NCBI RefSeq assembly: GCF_000421965.1
Contig: NZ_ATAY01000020.1
Location: 433,893 to 497,892, forward strand
Direction of reading: 5' to 3'
Length of the DNA stretch: 64,000 bases
Source of the DNA: Ruminiclostridium papyrosolvens C7
GTDB taxonomy: Bacteria; Bacillota; Clostridia; Acetivibrionales; DSM-1351
Shown: positions 1-9,228 of the stretch, piece by piece
How positions within the stretch are numbered: position 1 is the first letter of the stretch
Layout: every line of letters starts with the position of its first letter
The notes under the pieces: model-generated
Told to the model about the DNA's origin: nothing
Seen by the model: only the letters and a program-made list of their open reading frames with translations
Databases searched by the model: none
Made by a program: the position numbers and the translations under genes

Positions 1-405
1 CCCGAAGAGCAGCTTACCATTATTATGCGAAGGATTATGATGAAAATTGCAGAGCAAGTAGCTGAAAAAGTAAATGCCATGGCACTTATTACCGGGGAAA
101 GTATGGGTCAGGTTGCAAGTCAGACCATGCAGAGCCTTTACTGTACGGATGCCGCTGTAAATATGCCTGTATTCAGGCCGTTAATTGGTATGGACAAAGT
201 TGAAGTGGTAGACATAGCACGTAGAATTGAAACTTTTGATACCTCGGTACTTCCGTATGAAGATTGCTGTACCGTGTTTGTTGCAAAACACCCTCAAACC
301 AAACCAAAGCTTGAAAAAATACTAGAGTCTGAGTCGGTTGTTGACTTTGAGCCGCTTATAAATACTGCAGTTGAAAATACCGAAGTGATTATTATTAAGC
401 CTTAA
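1..405 (+). CDS. thiI: tRNA 4-thiouridine synthase ThiI, C-terminal part
   Basis: The gene enters from the left edge; the frame is open from base 1 and ends at TAA 403-405, so only about the last 134 residues are present. ThiI transfers sulfur to U8 of tRNA and also serves thiamine thiazole synthesis. The segment carries the typical adenylation-domain tail: the YCTDAAVNMPVFRPLIG stretch followed by DK-EV-IARRI, and an acidic PYEDCCTVF motif. The start lies outside the window. Family assignment is firm from these motifs; whether a rhodanese tail exists can be answered no, since the protein ends soon after the PP-loop domain. Confidence 0.93.
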   Translation, partial: PEEQLTIIMRRIMMKIAEQVAEKVNAMALITGESMGQVASQTMQSLYCTDAAVNMPVFRPLIGMDKVEVVDIARRIETFDTSVLPYEDCCTVFVAKHPQTKPKLEKILESESVVDFEPLINTAVENTEVIIIKP

Positions 406-706
406 TTTCCTTGAACTGGTAGGAAAATAATAAAATATGGGTGATTTTTTCGCAAAATACCCACATACAATTATAATTATGGTAAAATAATTTTAGCAAA
501 GAATTTGTTGGAATATATTGAAAAAATGTTTCCATAAATTTGTATTATATAGAGAATCATATTATGATAGAGGCGGCAAAATAAATAGTTGAAGAATTAG
601 TATAGAAGTGTAGATATTTGTAAGCCTATCTGAGGAGAACATGCTGTGGACAAAAGAACTTATGAATTATTGAATTTGACTGATTAAAAAGACTAGGGGT
701 ATTGCC
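406..706 (+). other. AT-rich intergenic region with a possible 13-codon ORF
   Basis: This gap between thiI and the DUF2225 gene holds no long frame. A short reading frame starts with GTG at 646 (after a GAGGAG at 632-637) and stops at 685-687; it would encode VDKRTYELLNLTD. It could be a leader peptide or chance. No clear terminator for thiI was found. A weak AT-rich promoter could lie near 518-545. Confidence 0.3.
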
Positions 707-1417
707 ATGAATGATTTACTTTACAACAAAAAAGTTATATGTCCTGTTTGCAACAGGGAAATTGAGGTCACTAAAGTTAAGACTAAAGGGTGCAGGGTAA
801 AATCAAGAGATACTGATTTATGTGTTTATTATGAAGGTATTAATGTACTCTTTTATGATGTCTGGGTCTGTGAACATTGCGGTTATGCGTCTTTGCAGGA
901 TAAGTTTGAAAGTATTTTTACAAGGGACATTTCTGTAGTAAGAGATAAGATTTCCAGTCATTGGACCAGAAGAAGCTTTTTAGGTGAAAGAGACGTAGAG
1001 CATGCTCTGGAAGCATTTAAACTCGCTCTTTTAAATCTACAGGTAAGAAAGGCCAAAAGCAGTGAAATAGCTAAAGTTTGTCTTAGAATTGCTTGGCTAT
1101 ACAGAGCAAAAGAGGATAAAAAGGAAATAGATTTTCTAACTTTTGCGGTAGATGCCTATAATGAAGCGTATCAAAAAGAGAGGTTTCCGCTGGACAAACT
1201 AGACGAATACACTTGTATGTACATAATAGCAGAGCTATACAGACGAATAGGGAAACTTAATGAATCAGTACTTTGGTTCAGCAGAATTGTTTCCTCCAGT
1301 GGGGCAAGAAGTAATCCAAAATTAATCGACATGGCCAGAGAACAGTATCAGTTGGCAAAAGACCAATTGGCAGCAAATGAAGGCAGTGTTGAAACTGAAT
1401 CATTAAATAACCAGTAA
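707..1417 (+). CDS. DUF2225 family zinc-ribbon and TPR-like protein
   Basis: This 236-residue cytoplasmic protein matches the DUF2225 family of Firmicutes. The N-terminal part has two cysteine pairs, CPVC at about 12-15 and CEHC at about 55-58, which look like a metal-binding ribbon. The rest is helical and resembles TPR hairpins (residues 85-225). No signal peptide or membrane segment is visible. It is followed by its own terminator-like hairpin, so it may be monocistronic. Function is unknown; family call is from the cysteine pattern and the F-FYDVWVC-HCGYA context. Confidence 0.8.
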   Translation: MNDLLYNKKVICPVCNREIEVTKVKTKGCRVKSRDTDLCVYYEGINVLFYDVWVCEHCGYASLQDKFESIFTRDISVVRDKISSHWTRRSFLGERDVEHALEAFKLALLNLQVRKAKSSEIAKVCLRIAWLYRAKEDKKEIDFLTFAVDAYNEAYQKERFPLDKLDEYTCMYIIAELYRRIGKLNESVLWFSRIVSSSGARSNPKLIDMAREQYQLAKDQLAANEGSVETESLNNQ

Positions 1418-1430
1418 AAATTCAAACTTA

Positions 1431-1470
1431 GCGGATTAAATCAGGTGTACCCCTGTTTTAATCCGTTTCT
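1431..1470 (+). terminator. Intrinsic terminator after the DUF2225 gene
   Basis: CGGATTAAA (1432-1440) pairs with TTTAATCCG (1457-1465), with an inner CAGG/CCTG, and is followed by TTTCTT. Confidence 0.75.
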
Positions 1471-1539
1471 TATGCTATACTATTTAAATAACTGCAACAT
1501 TAAGGCCGATTATCGGCACGGGAGGCTTAAAGATAATAC

Positions 1540-2532
1540 ATGGAAGCTGGTAAAGTACCAAACGACATATTAAATAAACTAATTATTGGAAAAATTAATA
1601 CTTTTAGAAAAGAAGTTATTATGCGTCCCGGCATCGGTGAGGACTGTGCCGCAATAGAATTTGATAAATATGCCTGTGTCATGTCTACGGACCCCATAAC
1701 AGCTGCCGGTAAAAATGCAGGACGGCTTGCTGTTCATATTTCCTGTAATGATATAGCTTCCTCCGGTGTTGAACCGTTGGGCATGATGGTTACTATATTG
1801 TGCCCCGTCGGAACGACAGAAACCGAGCTGGAACAGCTTATGGAACAGGTTTGTGAAACTGCCGGACAACTGAATGTAGAAATTATCGGAGGCCATACAG
1901 AAGTGACACCTGCCGTTAATAAGATTATTCTGTCTACAACCTGCGTAGGAAAAGTGCTTAAAGATAAAGTAATATCATCTGCAGGAGCAAAACCGGGAGA
2001 CAGTGTTATTTTAACCAAATGTGCCGGACTTGAGGGTACTGCAATTATTGCAGATGATTTTGAGGATGAATTATCACGTTATCTGGATAAAAACGAGCTT
2101 CAACATGCAAAAAGTTTTATAAATTCCATAAGTGTAGTCCCCGAAGGTGTTATTGCAGGCGGGTTTGGTGCAACATCGATGCATGATATTACTGAAGGAG
2201 GAGTACTTGGAGCTGCTTGGGAAATCGCAGAAGCATCTTCTACGGGTATAACTGTAAATAAGGACTCAATACCGATAGAGCCTGTTACACGAAGAATTTG
2301 TGACTACTTTGGGATAAATGCTTTAAGACTAATTTCCAGTGGATGTATGATTATAACCTGTCAGGATGGCGAGGGTCTGGTAAGACTTCTCAAAAAAAAT
2401 AATATTAAGGCATCCATAATTGGATTAATTACTGACAAAAATTCAGGGAGAATACTGATAAGTAAGCAAGAAGGGACTGTAGTGGATATTGATGCTCCCG
2501 GCCCTGATGAACTGTACAAAGTAATAAAATAA
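1540..2532 (+). CDS. AIR synthase-related (PurM/ThiL/HypE-like) protein
   Basis: The 330-residue product belongs to the PurM superfamily of ATP-dependent enzymes (PurM, ThiL, SelD, HypE). It shows the GIGEDCAAI nucleotide motif near residue 30, a DPI metal-site motif near 55, an NDIASSG helix and the GGHTEV motif near 125, and a glycine-rich C-terminal domain with HDITEGG near 210. The family is catalytically diverse. No hyp, thi or sel genes lie nearby, so the substrate cannot be told. HypE usually ends in a conserved cysteine motif, which is absent here, so HypE itself is unlikely. A GGGAGG site at 1520-1525 precedes the start. Confidence 0.75.
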   Translation: MEAGKVPNDILNKLIIGKINTFRKEVIMRPGIGEDCAAIEFDKYACVMSTDPITAAGKNAGRLAVHISCNDIASSGVEPLGMMVTILCPVGTTETELEQLMEQVCETAGQLNVEIIGGHTEVTPAVNKIILSTTCVGKVLKDKVISSAGAKPGDSVILTKCAGLEGTAIIADDFEDELSRYLDKNELQHAKSFINSISVVPEGVIAGGFGATSMHDITEGGVLGAAWEIAEASSTGITVNKDSIPIEPVTRRICDYFGINALRLISSGCMIITCQDGEGLVRLLKKNNIKASIIGLITDKNSGRILISKQEGTVVDIDAPGPDELYKVIK

Positions 2533-2573
2533 TGCATAAATATGTAATATTAGTGCGATATTTGCATATTTAA

Positions 2574-2603
2574 TTGACATATATATGGTTATTTTATTAT
2601 AAT
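2574..2603 (+). promoter_or_regulatory. Probable sigma-A promoter of glyA
   Basis: TTGACA (2574-2579), 18-base spacer, TATAAT (2598-2603). It lies 67 bases before the chosen glyA start and shows that the longer in-frame start at 2574 is not translated. Confidence 0.75.
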
Positions 2604-2669
2604 TTTACTTGCGTGGATAAAATAACGAGCAAATGTCGTATATTAATGACATTGGAGTGGAGGCATTTT

Positions 2670-3908
2670 ATGTACAATATTGATACAATAAAGAAGATGG
2701 ACCCTCAATTAGCAGAAGCTATTGAGTTGGAAGTTAACAGACAGAGAAATAAGATAGAATTGATTGCTTCAGAGAATTTTGTAAGTGATGCTGTTATAGA
2801 GGCACTTGGCACACCGTTAACGAACAAATATGCTGAAGGGTATCCCGGAAAAAGATATTACGGAGGCTGCGAGTACGTTGATATAGTTGAACAGTTGGCT
2901 ATTGACAGAGCAAAGCAGATTTTTGGTGCGGATCATGCAAATGTTCAGCCACATTCCGGAGCACAGGCTAATACAGCAGTTTACTTTGCTTTTCTGAATC
3001 CCGGAGATACTATTCTCGGAATGAATCTTGCCCATGGAGGACATTTAAGCCATGGTAGTCCTGTAAACATATCAGGAAAATACTATAATGTCGTACCATA
3101 TGGTGTAAGAGAGGACAATTGTTACATAGATTATGATGAGCTGAGAAAAACCGCTAAGGAAAGCTCACCAAAAATAATTGTAGCAGGAGCAAGTGCATAT
3201 CCTAGAACACTTGATTTTAAGGTGTTCAGGGAAATTGCAGATGAAGTCGGAGCAATTCTTATGGTTGATATGGCTCACATCGCAGGTCTTGTTGCTGCAG
3301 GATTGCATCCAAATCCTGTTCCATATGCTGACGTTGTAACAACTACAACTCACAAGACTTTAAGAGGCCCAAGAGGCGGTATGATTCTCTGCAAACAGGA
3401 ATATGCAAAGAAAATCGACAGTGCTGTGTTCCCTGGAAATCAGGGTGGCCCATTGATGCACGTTATCGCTGCTAAAGCAGTTAGCTTCAAAGAAGCACTT
3501 ACCGATGAATTCAAAACGTATCAGCAGAACATTGTTAAAAATGCAAAGGCTTTGGCTTCCGCACTTATGGAAAAAGGTTTCAAACTGGTTTCTGACGGTA
3601 CAGACAACCACCTTATGCTTATAAACCTGACTAATATGAATATTACAGGTAAGGAAGCTCAGCACAGATTGGATGAAGTATGCATAACATGTAACAAAAA
3701 CGGTATTCCTTTTGATACTCAGAGTCCATTTATCACTAGTGGTATAAGACTCGGTACTCCGGCTGTAACAAGCAGAGGAATGAATGAGGAAGATATGAAA
3801 GAGATTGCAGACTTGATTTATCTAACAATCACAGATTTTGAAAATTCAAAATCCAGTATTTCAAAGAGAGCTGAAATTCTTTGCAATAAATATCCATTAT
3901 ATAAATAA
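2670..3908 (+). CDS. glyA: Serine hydroxymethyltransferase
   Basis: GlyA converts serine and tetrahydrofolate to glycine and methylene-tetrahydrofolate with PLP. The 412-residue length is normal. Visible motifs are [10 protein letters not shown] near residue 32, [15 protein letters not shown] near 50, and the PLP-lysine motif [16 protein letters not shown] near 222. I chose ATG 2670 because GGAGTGGAGG at 2654-2663 is a strong ribosome binding site and because the upstream in-frame extension contains the promoter. The gene has its own promoter and terminator, so it is probably monocistronic. Confidence 0.97.
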   Translation: MYNIDTIKKMDPQLAEAIELEVNRQRNKIELIASENFVSDAVIEALGTPLTNKYAEGYPGKRYYGGCEYVDIVEQLAIDRAKQIFGADHANVQPHSGAQANTAVYFAFLNPGDTILGMNLAHGGHLSHGSPVNISGKYYNVVPYGVREDNCYIDYDELRKTAKESSPKIIVAGASAYPRTLDFKVFREIADEVGAILMVDMAHIAGLVAAGLHPNPVPYADVVTTTTHKTLRGPRGGMILCKQEYAKKIDSAVFPGNQGGPLMHVIAAKAVSFKEALTDEFKTYQQNIVKNAKALASALMEKGFKLVSDGTDNHLMLINLTNMNITGKEAQHRLDEVCITCNKNGIPFDTQSPFITSGIRLGTPAVTSRGMNEEDMKEIADLIYLTITDFENSKSSISKRAEILCNKYPLYK

Positions 3909-3924
3909 AAAAATTAGTTTAAAA

Positions 3925-3960
3925 GTCCTGTATCGGTATTTACCGTTACAGGATTTTTTA
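3925..3960 (+). terminator. Intrinsic terminator of glyA
   Basis: TCCTGTATCGGTA pairs with ACCGTTACAGGA around a short loop (one mismatch), followed by six T. Confidence 0.9.
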
Positions 3961-4042
3961 GTTTTACCATTTATTTTAATATTACAGTATGTCAGATAAA
4001 TTGATATTAATTATCATTAATAATTAATAATTATTCTCACTT

Positions 4043-4078
4043 ACTTAATAATATTAAATATTAACTTAATAATATTAA
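4043..4078. repeat. Two direct AT-only repeats upstream of the metal ATPase promoter
   Basis: ACTTAATAATATTAA occurs at 4043-4057 and again at 4064-4078, a 21-base period (two helical turns), just upstream of the -35 box at 4098. This could be a protein binding site or AT-rich UP-like DNA. Confidence 0.5.
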
Positions 4079-4097
4079 TATTTATTTAATAAAATTG

Positions 4098-4127
4098 TTG
4101 ACACTTTTAATATCAATATAATACAAT
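4098..4127 (+). promoter_or_regulatory. Promoter of the riboswitch-ATPase transcript
   Basis: TTGACA (4098-4103), 18-base spacer, TACAAT (4122-4127). The transcript would start near 4134, just before the structured leader. Confidence 0.7.
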
Positions 4128-4158
4128 GTACTATATTGAATTAAATAAACTGTAATTT

Positions 4159-4240
4159 AGAGCAGGCGATGCAGCTGAAAACATTGCAAGACAGTTGTGT
4201 GGGGCTGGGCCGAAAACGGCAACAGGTTATAAACCTGTGG
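4159..4240 (+). ncRNA. Metal-responsive riboswitch candidate (NiCo/czcD type)
   Basis: The leader of the P-type ATPase gene folds into several hairpins: GCCG-AAAA-CGGC at 4209-4220 and ACAGGTT-AACCTGT at 4222-4238, with a GGGGCTGGGCC purine-rich core. CAGG at 4163-4166 can pair with CCTG at 4234-4237, and that pairing competes with the downstream terminator, so ligand binding would turn expression on. The G-rich core and the link to a cation ATPase resemble the czcD (NiCo) riboswitch class as I remember it; this was not tested against a covariance model. It is clearly not the yybP-ykoY type. The switch-like layout is seen directly; the ligand is inferred. Confidence 0.6.
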
Positions 4241-4272
4241 GACTAAGTATTTTTAGTCTCACAGGTTTTTTT
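4232..4272 (+). terminator. Regulated intrinsic terminator of the metal riboswitch
   Basis: AACCTGTGGGACT (4232-4244) pairs over 13 positions with AGTCTCACAGGTT (4255-4267), one G-T pair, followed by TTTTT. The 5' arm overlaps the aptamer 3' strand. Confidence 0.88.
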
Positions 4273-4315
4273 AATGCTCTATGTACTTTTTATTTCTATA
4301 ATACAAGGAGGAAGT

Positions 4316-6829
4316 ATGTCAAAGTTTTTTGGTTTTAGAGGTGACTATTCAGGACTTACTGATAATCAAGCCAAAGAAAGTCAAATAAAATATGGTATGA
4401 ATGAAATTAGTCCTGAGAAAAAAAAGAACCTTTTTATAAGAATTCTGAGTGTTTTTAAAGAACCCATGTTTTTACTTCTATTTTGTACTGCGATTATATA
4501 CTTTTTTTTGGGAGAAGCACAAGATGGTGTCATAATGATATGCTTTGTTACATTTATGACCGGAATCAGCTTTATTCAGGAATGGAGAACGGACAAAACT
4601 CTGGAGGCATTAAAAGAATTAGCTTCTCCAAGAATACGTGTAGTCAGGGATAGCCGTATTACAAGTATTGAAAGCAGAGAAATAACCATTAACGATTTAA
4701 TGATATTGGAGGAGGGCGAGAAAATTCCCGCCGATGCCAGAATCATTGAGATGTTTGACTTTGGAGTTGACGAATCTTCTCTGACGGGAGAATCCGAAAT
4801 CGTATGGAAAAAGACATACGATGATGGCAATGAAAACAATAATAATAGTGAAGATTTCTGGAGAAAAGATGTTTGTTATGCAGGGACAACTGTAATACAA
4901 GGCAGTGCTATTGCCAAGGTGTTTTCAATAGGCAAGGATACACAATACGGTAAAATCGGAACGGACATTATTGGTGTACCAGAAAGGCCAACACCACTTG
5001 AAAAGCAGACCAGAAACCTTGTAAAAATTTGTGCTTTAATAGGGTTATGCTTTTTTATACTGGTTTCGGTAATTACACTTATTCATACTGGGAGTATAGT
5101 TGACAGTATTCTTTCAGGTATTACTCTGGCTATGGCAATGATACCTGAGGAATTTCCTGTTGTTCTTACTGTATTCTTGGCAATGGGTGCCTGGAGACTT
5201 GCGAAAAAGAATTCACTTGTAAGGAAAATGCCTTCTGTTGAAACCTTGGGCTCAGTTACTGTATTATGCGTTGACAAAACCGGAACACTAACCAAAAATA
5301 AAATGAGTGTAAAGGAGGCATACCCGGGTAATGGCTTTGATGATTATGAATTGGCTTACTGGGCAGCCTTGGCTTGTGAAACTGAGCCTTATGATCCAAT
5401 GGAAAAAGCATTACTAAAGTACATTGTTGAGAGTCATGGTGCTAATAAAGAGGATATTTTTAAAAACCCATTACTTTATGAATATTCATTTAATTCAGAT
5501 ACTAAAATGATGGGGCATGTATGGAGCATAAACAACTCTGCAACATTAGCAGCCAAAGGAAGTCCTGAAAGCATACTACCCTTATGTTGCCTTACCGAAG
5601 AAGATATGAACAATGTTGCTAAACAGCAAAAAATGTTGGCATCCAAGGGGTATAGGGTTATTGCAGTTGCCAGAAGTATAGATATGAAAGAATATCCTGA
5701 TACATTGAAGGCATGTGAGTTAGATTTTGTTGGTCTTATAGGTTTACAGGACCCTCCAAGAGATAAGGTTAGGGAATCAATGGATGTTTGTAAGTCGGCA
5801 GGATTAAGAATAATTATGATAACAGGCGATAATGGAATTACGGCACAATCCATAGCACGTGAAATAGGCATAAATCACAGCAACAACGTAATAACCGGGC
5901 CGGAACTTGAAATAATGACGGATGAGGTATTATTGGAAAAAGTTAAGAATACAAATATATTTGCCAGGGTTATGCCAAGACACAAGATGAGGATAGTAAA
6001 GGCATTACGTGATAATGGCGAAATCGTTGCAATGACAGGCGACGGCGTAAACGATGCTCCTGCCTTGAAGTATGCAGATATCGGAATAGCAATGGGTAAA
6101 AGGGGAACAGGGGTTGCAAAGGAAGCATCTGATATGATCCTTCTTGATGATAATTTCTCTACCATTGTCGAATCAGTGGGGGATGGCAGAAGAATTTACG
6201 ATAACATCCGAAAAGCAATAGGATATATCCTTGTAATACATATACCCATAGCATTAATAGCACTTTTGGCACCATTACTTCATATGCCTTTGGTTCTATT
6301 ACCTGTAAATGTTGTCCTGCTGGAACTCATTATTGATCCTACATGCTCTATTGTATTTGAACGATTACCGGCAGAAAAGGACATTATGCATAGGAAACCA
6401 CGGTCGAATAACGAGCCACTTATAACCGGGTCACTTATATTAAAATCTATATTTCAGGGACTGATGATTTTTGCTGCTGCTTTCGGATCGTATGCTTACT
6501 TTTTTAAAAGCGGTGCAGGTGAATCAGAAGCAAGAACCTTTGCAATGCTGGTTCTGGGTTTATCCAATTTACTACTTGTTTACATAAATCAATCTGATAA
6601 TGAGTTTGCTTTCAGAAATATGGTTAATTTTAAGGATAAGGTTGTCATAACTGTTAATTCTACAATAATTGCAGTACTGATTATCATAACCTATGTACCG
6701 GCAGTAAATGGTATTGTACAAACTGCGCCCCTTAATGCAGAAAATTTCTTGCTGGCTATAGCTATTTCAGTTTTAGCTACAATGTGGTGGGAAATTGTAA
6801 AGCTAATTAAACGTAGCAAAATTAAGTAA
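4316..6829 (+). CDS. P-type cation-transporting ATPase
   Basis: The 837-residue membrane pump has the order expected of P2-like ATPases: actuator domain with SLTGES near residue 154, transmembrane helix 4, DKTGTLT with phosphorylated Asp320, nucleotide domain, TGDGVNDAPALK near 575, and a C-terminal helix bundle. Helix 4 carries PEEFP instead of the PEGLP of calcium pumps, so the ion is not safely calcium. There is no N-terminal CxxC metal domain. ATG 4316 was chosen for AAGGAGG at 4305-4311; the longer ORF start lies in the terminator tail. The structured leader suggests metal-induced efflux, possibly of nickel, cobalt or manganese. Confidence 0.88.
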   Translation: MSKFFGFRGDYSGLTDNQAKESQIKYGMNEISPEKKKNLFIRILSVFKEPMFLLLFCTAIIYFFLGEAQDGVIMICFVTFMTGISFIQEWRTDKTLEALKELASPRIRVVRDSRITSIESREITINDLMILEEGEKIPADARIIEMFDFGVDESSLTGESEIVWKKTYDDGNENNNNSEDFWRKDVCYAGTTVIQGSAIAKVFSIGKDTQYGKIGTDIIGVPERPTPLEKQTRNLVKICALIGLCFFILVSVITLIHTGSIVDSILSGITLAMAMIPEEFPVVLTVFLAMGAWRLAKKNSLVRKMPSVETLGSVTVLCVDKTGTLTKNKMSVKEAYPGNGFDDYELAYWAALACETEPYDPMEKALLKYIVESHGANKEDIFKNPLLYEYSFNSDTKMMGHVWSINNSATLAAKGSPESILPLCCLTEEDMNNVAKQQKMLASKGYRVIAVARSIDMKEYPDTLKACELDFVGLIGLQDPPRDKVRESMDVCKSAGLRIIMITGDNGITAQSIAREIGINHSNNVITGPELEIMTDEVLLEKVKNTNIFARVMPRHKMRIVKALRDNGEIVAMTGDGVNDAPALKYADIGIAMGKRGTGVAKEASDMILLDDNFSTIVESVGDGRRIYDNIRKAIGYILVIHIPIALIALLAPLLHMPLVLLPVNVVLLELIIDPTCSIVFERLPAEKDIMHRKPRSNNEPLITGSLILKSIFQGLMIFAAAFGSYAYFFKSGAGESEARTFAMLVLGLSNLLLVYINQSDNEFAFRNMVNFKDKVVITVNSTIIAVLIIITYVPAVNGIVQTAPLNAENFLLAIAISVLATMWWEIVKLIKRSKIK

Positions 6830-6836
6830 TTTTATT

Positions 6837-7724
6837 TCATAAACCTATTTTTGAATAAATCAATTTATACCTTGCCCGGTATTCCTTGGGGGTTATACCG
6901 ATAATTTTTTTGAATTGCCTTGAAAAATAGTTGCTGTCAGAAAAGCCGCTTTCCAGTGCTATATCAGCAATACATAACTTACTGTTTTTAAGCAGGGAGC
7001 AGGCATGATTAACCCTAAGTTGCAGAATATAATTAAAAGGGGTAGTTCCATAATTCTCCTTAAATATTCTGTTAAAATGCCTTATGGACATATGTGCTTC
7101 ATCTGCCAACTTTTCAAGTTTTATCGGGTTAAGGTAATTATCTTCTAAAAATAATACAGCTTTTGCAAGATGTATAAATGTATCGTGCAAGTGTTTATTT
7201 TCAATAACGTATTGTCTTGATAAGTATACCACCATTTCCATAAAACGAGCGTAAATCATAGTTTGATAGCCCTGAGCTTTGCTTTTGTATTCTTCGTTAA
7301 TACGAACTCCAAGTTCTGCTATATATTCCAGGCTGGAAATGGAGAGAGAGAGGGTGTTGCTAAAGCTGTACTTTTTTCTGAAAAATGGCTCTAAGACAAA
7401 AAGGGCCTGGTACCCGGGAGATTTCTTTATATCATTACAGATTTCGTGCAATCGTTCAGGTTTGTACATTATATTTATTATCTTAAAATTATGGGGATCT
7501 TTGTACCCGTGGGATATATCCATATTAAAAACGAATACATCACCTTTTTTTATAAAGAATTCTTCTGAATTAACAATATGAGTAGCAGTTCCGTTTAAAA
7601 CTATCACAAGTTCAAAAAAATCGTGGTGAAAATGTTCCGGCATAGCGTCGTCATGGAATCCATACTGAATGAAAAAAGGAAAACCGGGGTCTTGCGTAAA
7701 ATAATGAAGATACATATACTCCAT
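6837..7724 (-). CDS. AraC family transcriptional regulator
   Basis: The 295-residue protein has an N-terminal cupin sensor domain (H-HDFFEL-IVL motif near residue 35) and a C-terminal double helix-turn-helix (residues 190-290, with IALESGF-SNYFSRQFKK and GITPKEYR). Such proteins sense sugars or oligosaccharides. It is convergent with the ATPase gene, whose stop is 8 bases away, and divergent from the GH5 cellulase gene, so control of that cellulase is plausible. AAGGAGATG at 7731-7739 on the minus strand supplies a ribosome binding site. Confidence 0.9.
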   Translation of the reverse strand: MEYMYLHYFTQDPGFPFFIQYGFHDDAMPEHFHHDFFELVIVLNGTATHIVNSEEFFIKKGDVFVFNMDISHGYKDPHNFKIINIMYKPERLHEICNDIKKSPGYQALFVLEPFFRKKYSFSNTLSLSISSLEYIAELGVRINEEYKSKAQGYQTMIYARFMEMVVYLSRQYVIENKHLHDTFIHLAKAVLFLEDNYLNPIKLEKLADEAHMSIRHFNRIFKENYGTTPFNYILQLRVNHACSLLKNSKLCIADIALESGFSDSNYFSRQFKKIIGITPKEYRARYKLIYSKIGL

Positions 7725-7739
7725 TTATTTCATCTCCTT

Positions 7740-7784
7740 GTCTAAATAATGCTATTTTTAGACTAAAAAGTCAAGGAATATAAT
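7740..7784 (+). promoter_or_regulatory. Operator-like inverted repeat and -10 box before the GH5 gene
   Basis: GTCTAAA (7740-7746) and TTTAGAC (7757-7763) form a perfect 7-base inverted repeat with a 10-base gap. TATAAT lies at 7779-7784 and no good -35 is present at the expected place (7756-7761), which fits an activator-dependent promoter. The divergent AraC gene makes it the natural candidate activator. Confidence 0.5.
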
Positions 7785-7867
7785 ATACATTTGCTGTATA
7801 TTTTTAATAAAGTAAACAAAAAAGGATACATATGTATTCAATTTTTATTTTGTGGAGGATAATTAAT

Positions 7868-9199
7868 ATGCAACGTCGGAAATTTAGAAAAACAATGTCT
7901 TTTTTTATGATTTTTTCTCTCTTATCATCATTATTATTTACATCAAATGTATTTGCAGCATCTTCATTAACAGATTATAAAACAGCTACTGAGACAGTTA
8001 AGAATATGGGCATCGGGTGGAATTTAGGAAATACTCTTGAAGCTTGTGGAGACTGGATAAACGGAAGCACGGTAAAAGATTACGAAACTGCATGGGGCAA
8101 TCCGGTTACAACTAAGGAAATGATTGACGGTATTCGCGCAGCAGGCTTCAAAACTGTTCGTATCCCAGTAGCTTGGTCAAATCTTATGTCAGCTGATTAT
8201 ACCATCAATAGTGAGCTTCTGAAACGAGTTAAAGAAGTAGCAGATTATTGTTCAGCTAACGATCTTTATGCTATTGTAAATATTCACTGGGATGGAGGTT
8301 GGTTTGAAAAATTTGCAACTGATTATGATGAATGTATGAAGAAATACACTTCAATCTGGACTCAAATAAGCAATTATTTCAAGGATTATCCTAAAAACCT
8401 TATATTTGAATCTCTCAATGAGGAGGGTTGCTGGAACAGTATTTGGAACAGATACGGCGGCTCATCCGGGGAAGATAAAACAAGAGCATATAATATTCTT
8501 AATAATATTAATCAGAAATTTGTGAACATTGTAAGGGCATCAGGAGGAAACAACGCATCTCGTTGCCTTTTGATTGCAGGATATGCAACCGATATTGACC
8601 TAACGTGTGATGCTTGCTTCAAAATGCCAACGGATACTATCAGTAATAAATTGATTATTTCTGTACATTATTATACTCCCTCTACTTTTACAATTCTTGA
8701 ACAGGACGCTGACTGGGGCAAATGTGCAACTACATGGGGAACAGATGCAGAAATTAATCAGGTTAAAACCGATTTTACTAAGATGAAAAACAAGTTTTCA
8801 AATAACGGGGTTCCTGTGATTATAGGAGAATATGGTACTACCACAGTAAATAAAGATCCAGCCAGTGTAAGACTTTATATTACAACGGTTTGTAAAACTG
8901 CCTATGATATGGGATTTTGTCCTCTTCTTTGGGATAGCAGCACTCATTACTCCAGAACCGAAGGAAAAATCAAGGACCCTCAGCTTGCAGCAATGTTTTT
9001 ACAATACAAAGAGGCTACCACAATAGTTCTTGGTGATGTAAATGCTGATAATTCAGTTGATGCTCTTGATTATGCACTATTGAAAAAGTACCTGTTAGGA
9101 GCCGATAGCACTATAAATGTAAAAAATGCAGACTTAAATGGAGATGGAATAATTGATGCACTTGATTTAGCAAAGTTAAAGATACTATTACTGAAATAA
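7868..9199 (+). CDS. Cellulosomal GH5 endoglucanase with dockerin
   Basis: This 443-residue secreted enzyme should cleave beta-1,4-glucans. It has a signal peptide (residues 1-30, ending SNVFA), a GH5 catalytic domain (about 45-375) with GWNLGNT, the acid-base Glu185 in ESLNEEG and the nucleophile Glu321 in IIGEYG, and a type I dockerin (388-443) with two repeats, VNADNSVDALD and LNGDGIIDALD, for docking to a scaffoldin cohesin. ATG 7868 was chosen for GTGGAGGA at 7853-7860. No CBM is present. Expression may depend on the divergent AraC protein. Confidence 0.95.
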   Translation: MQRRKFRKTMSFFMIFSLLSSLLFTSNVFAASSLTDYKTATETVKNMGIGWNLGNTLEACGDWINGSTVKDYETAWGNPVTTKEMIDGIRAAGFKTVRIPVAWSNLMSADYTINSELLKRVKEVADYCSANDLYAIVNIHWDGGWFEKFATDYDECMKKYTSIWTQISNYFKDYPKNLIFESLNEEGCWNSIWNRYGGSSGEDKTRAYNILNNINQKFVNIVRASGGNNASRCLLIAGYATDIDLTCDACFKMPTDTISNKLIISVHYYTPSTFTILEQDADWGKCATTWGTDAEINQVKTDFTKMKNKFSNNGVPVIIGEYGTTTVNKDPASVRLYITTVCKTAYDMGFCPLLWDSSTHYSRTEGKIKDPQLAAMFLQYKEATTIVLGDVNADNSVDALDYALLKKYLLGADSTINVKNADLNGDGIIDALDLAKLKILLLK

Positions 9200-9228
9200 T
9201 ATTAAAAAATTTAAAATTTAAAATTTTA

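Noticed and set aside
1540..2532. HypE hydrogenase maturation protein
   Set aside because: The conserved C-terminal cysteine motif is missing and no hyp genes are nearby, so only the superfamily is called.
2574..2669. N-terminal extension of GlyA
   Set aside because: This stretch is the promoter region, and the start at 2670 has a strong ribosome binding site and gives the normal length.
4159..4272. yybP-ykoY riboswitch before the P-type ATPase
   Set aside because: The GGGGAGTAG start and the matching 3' block are absent; the fold is different from the one before TerC.
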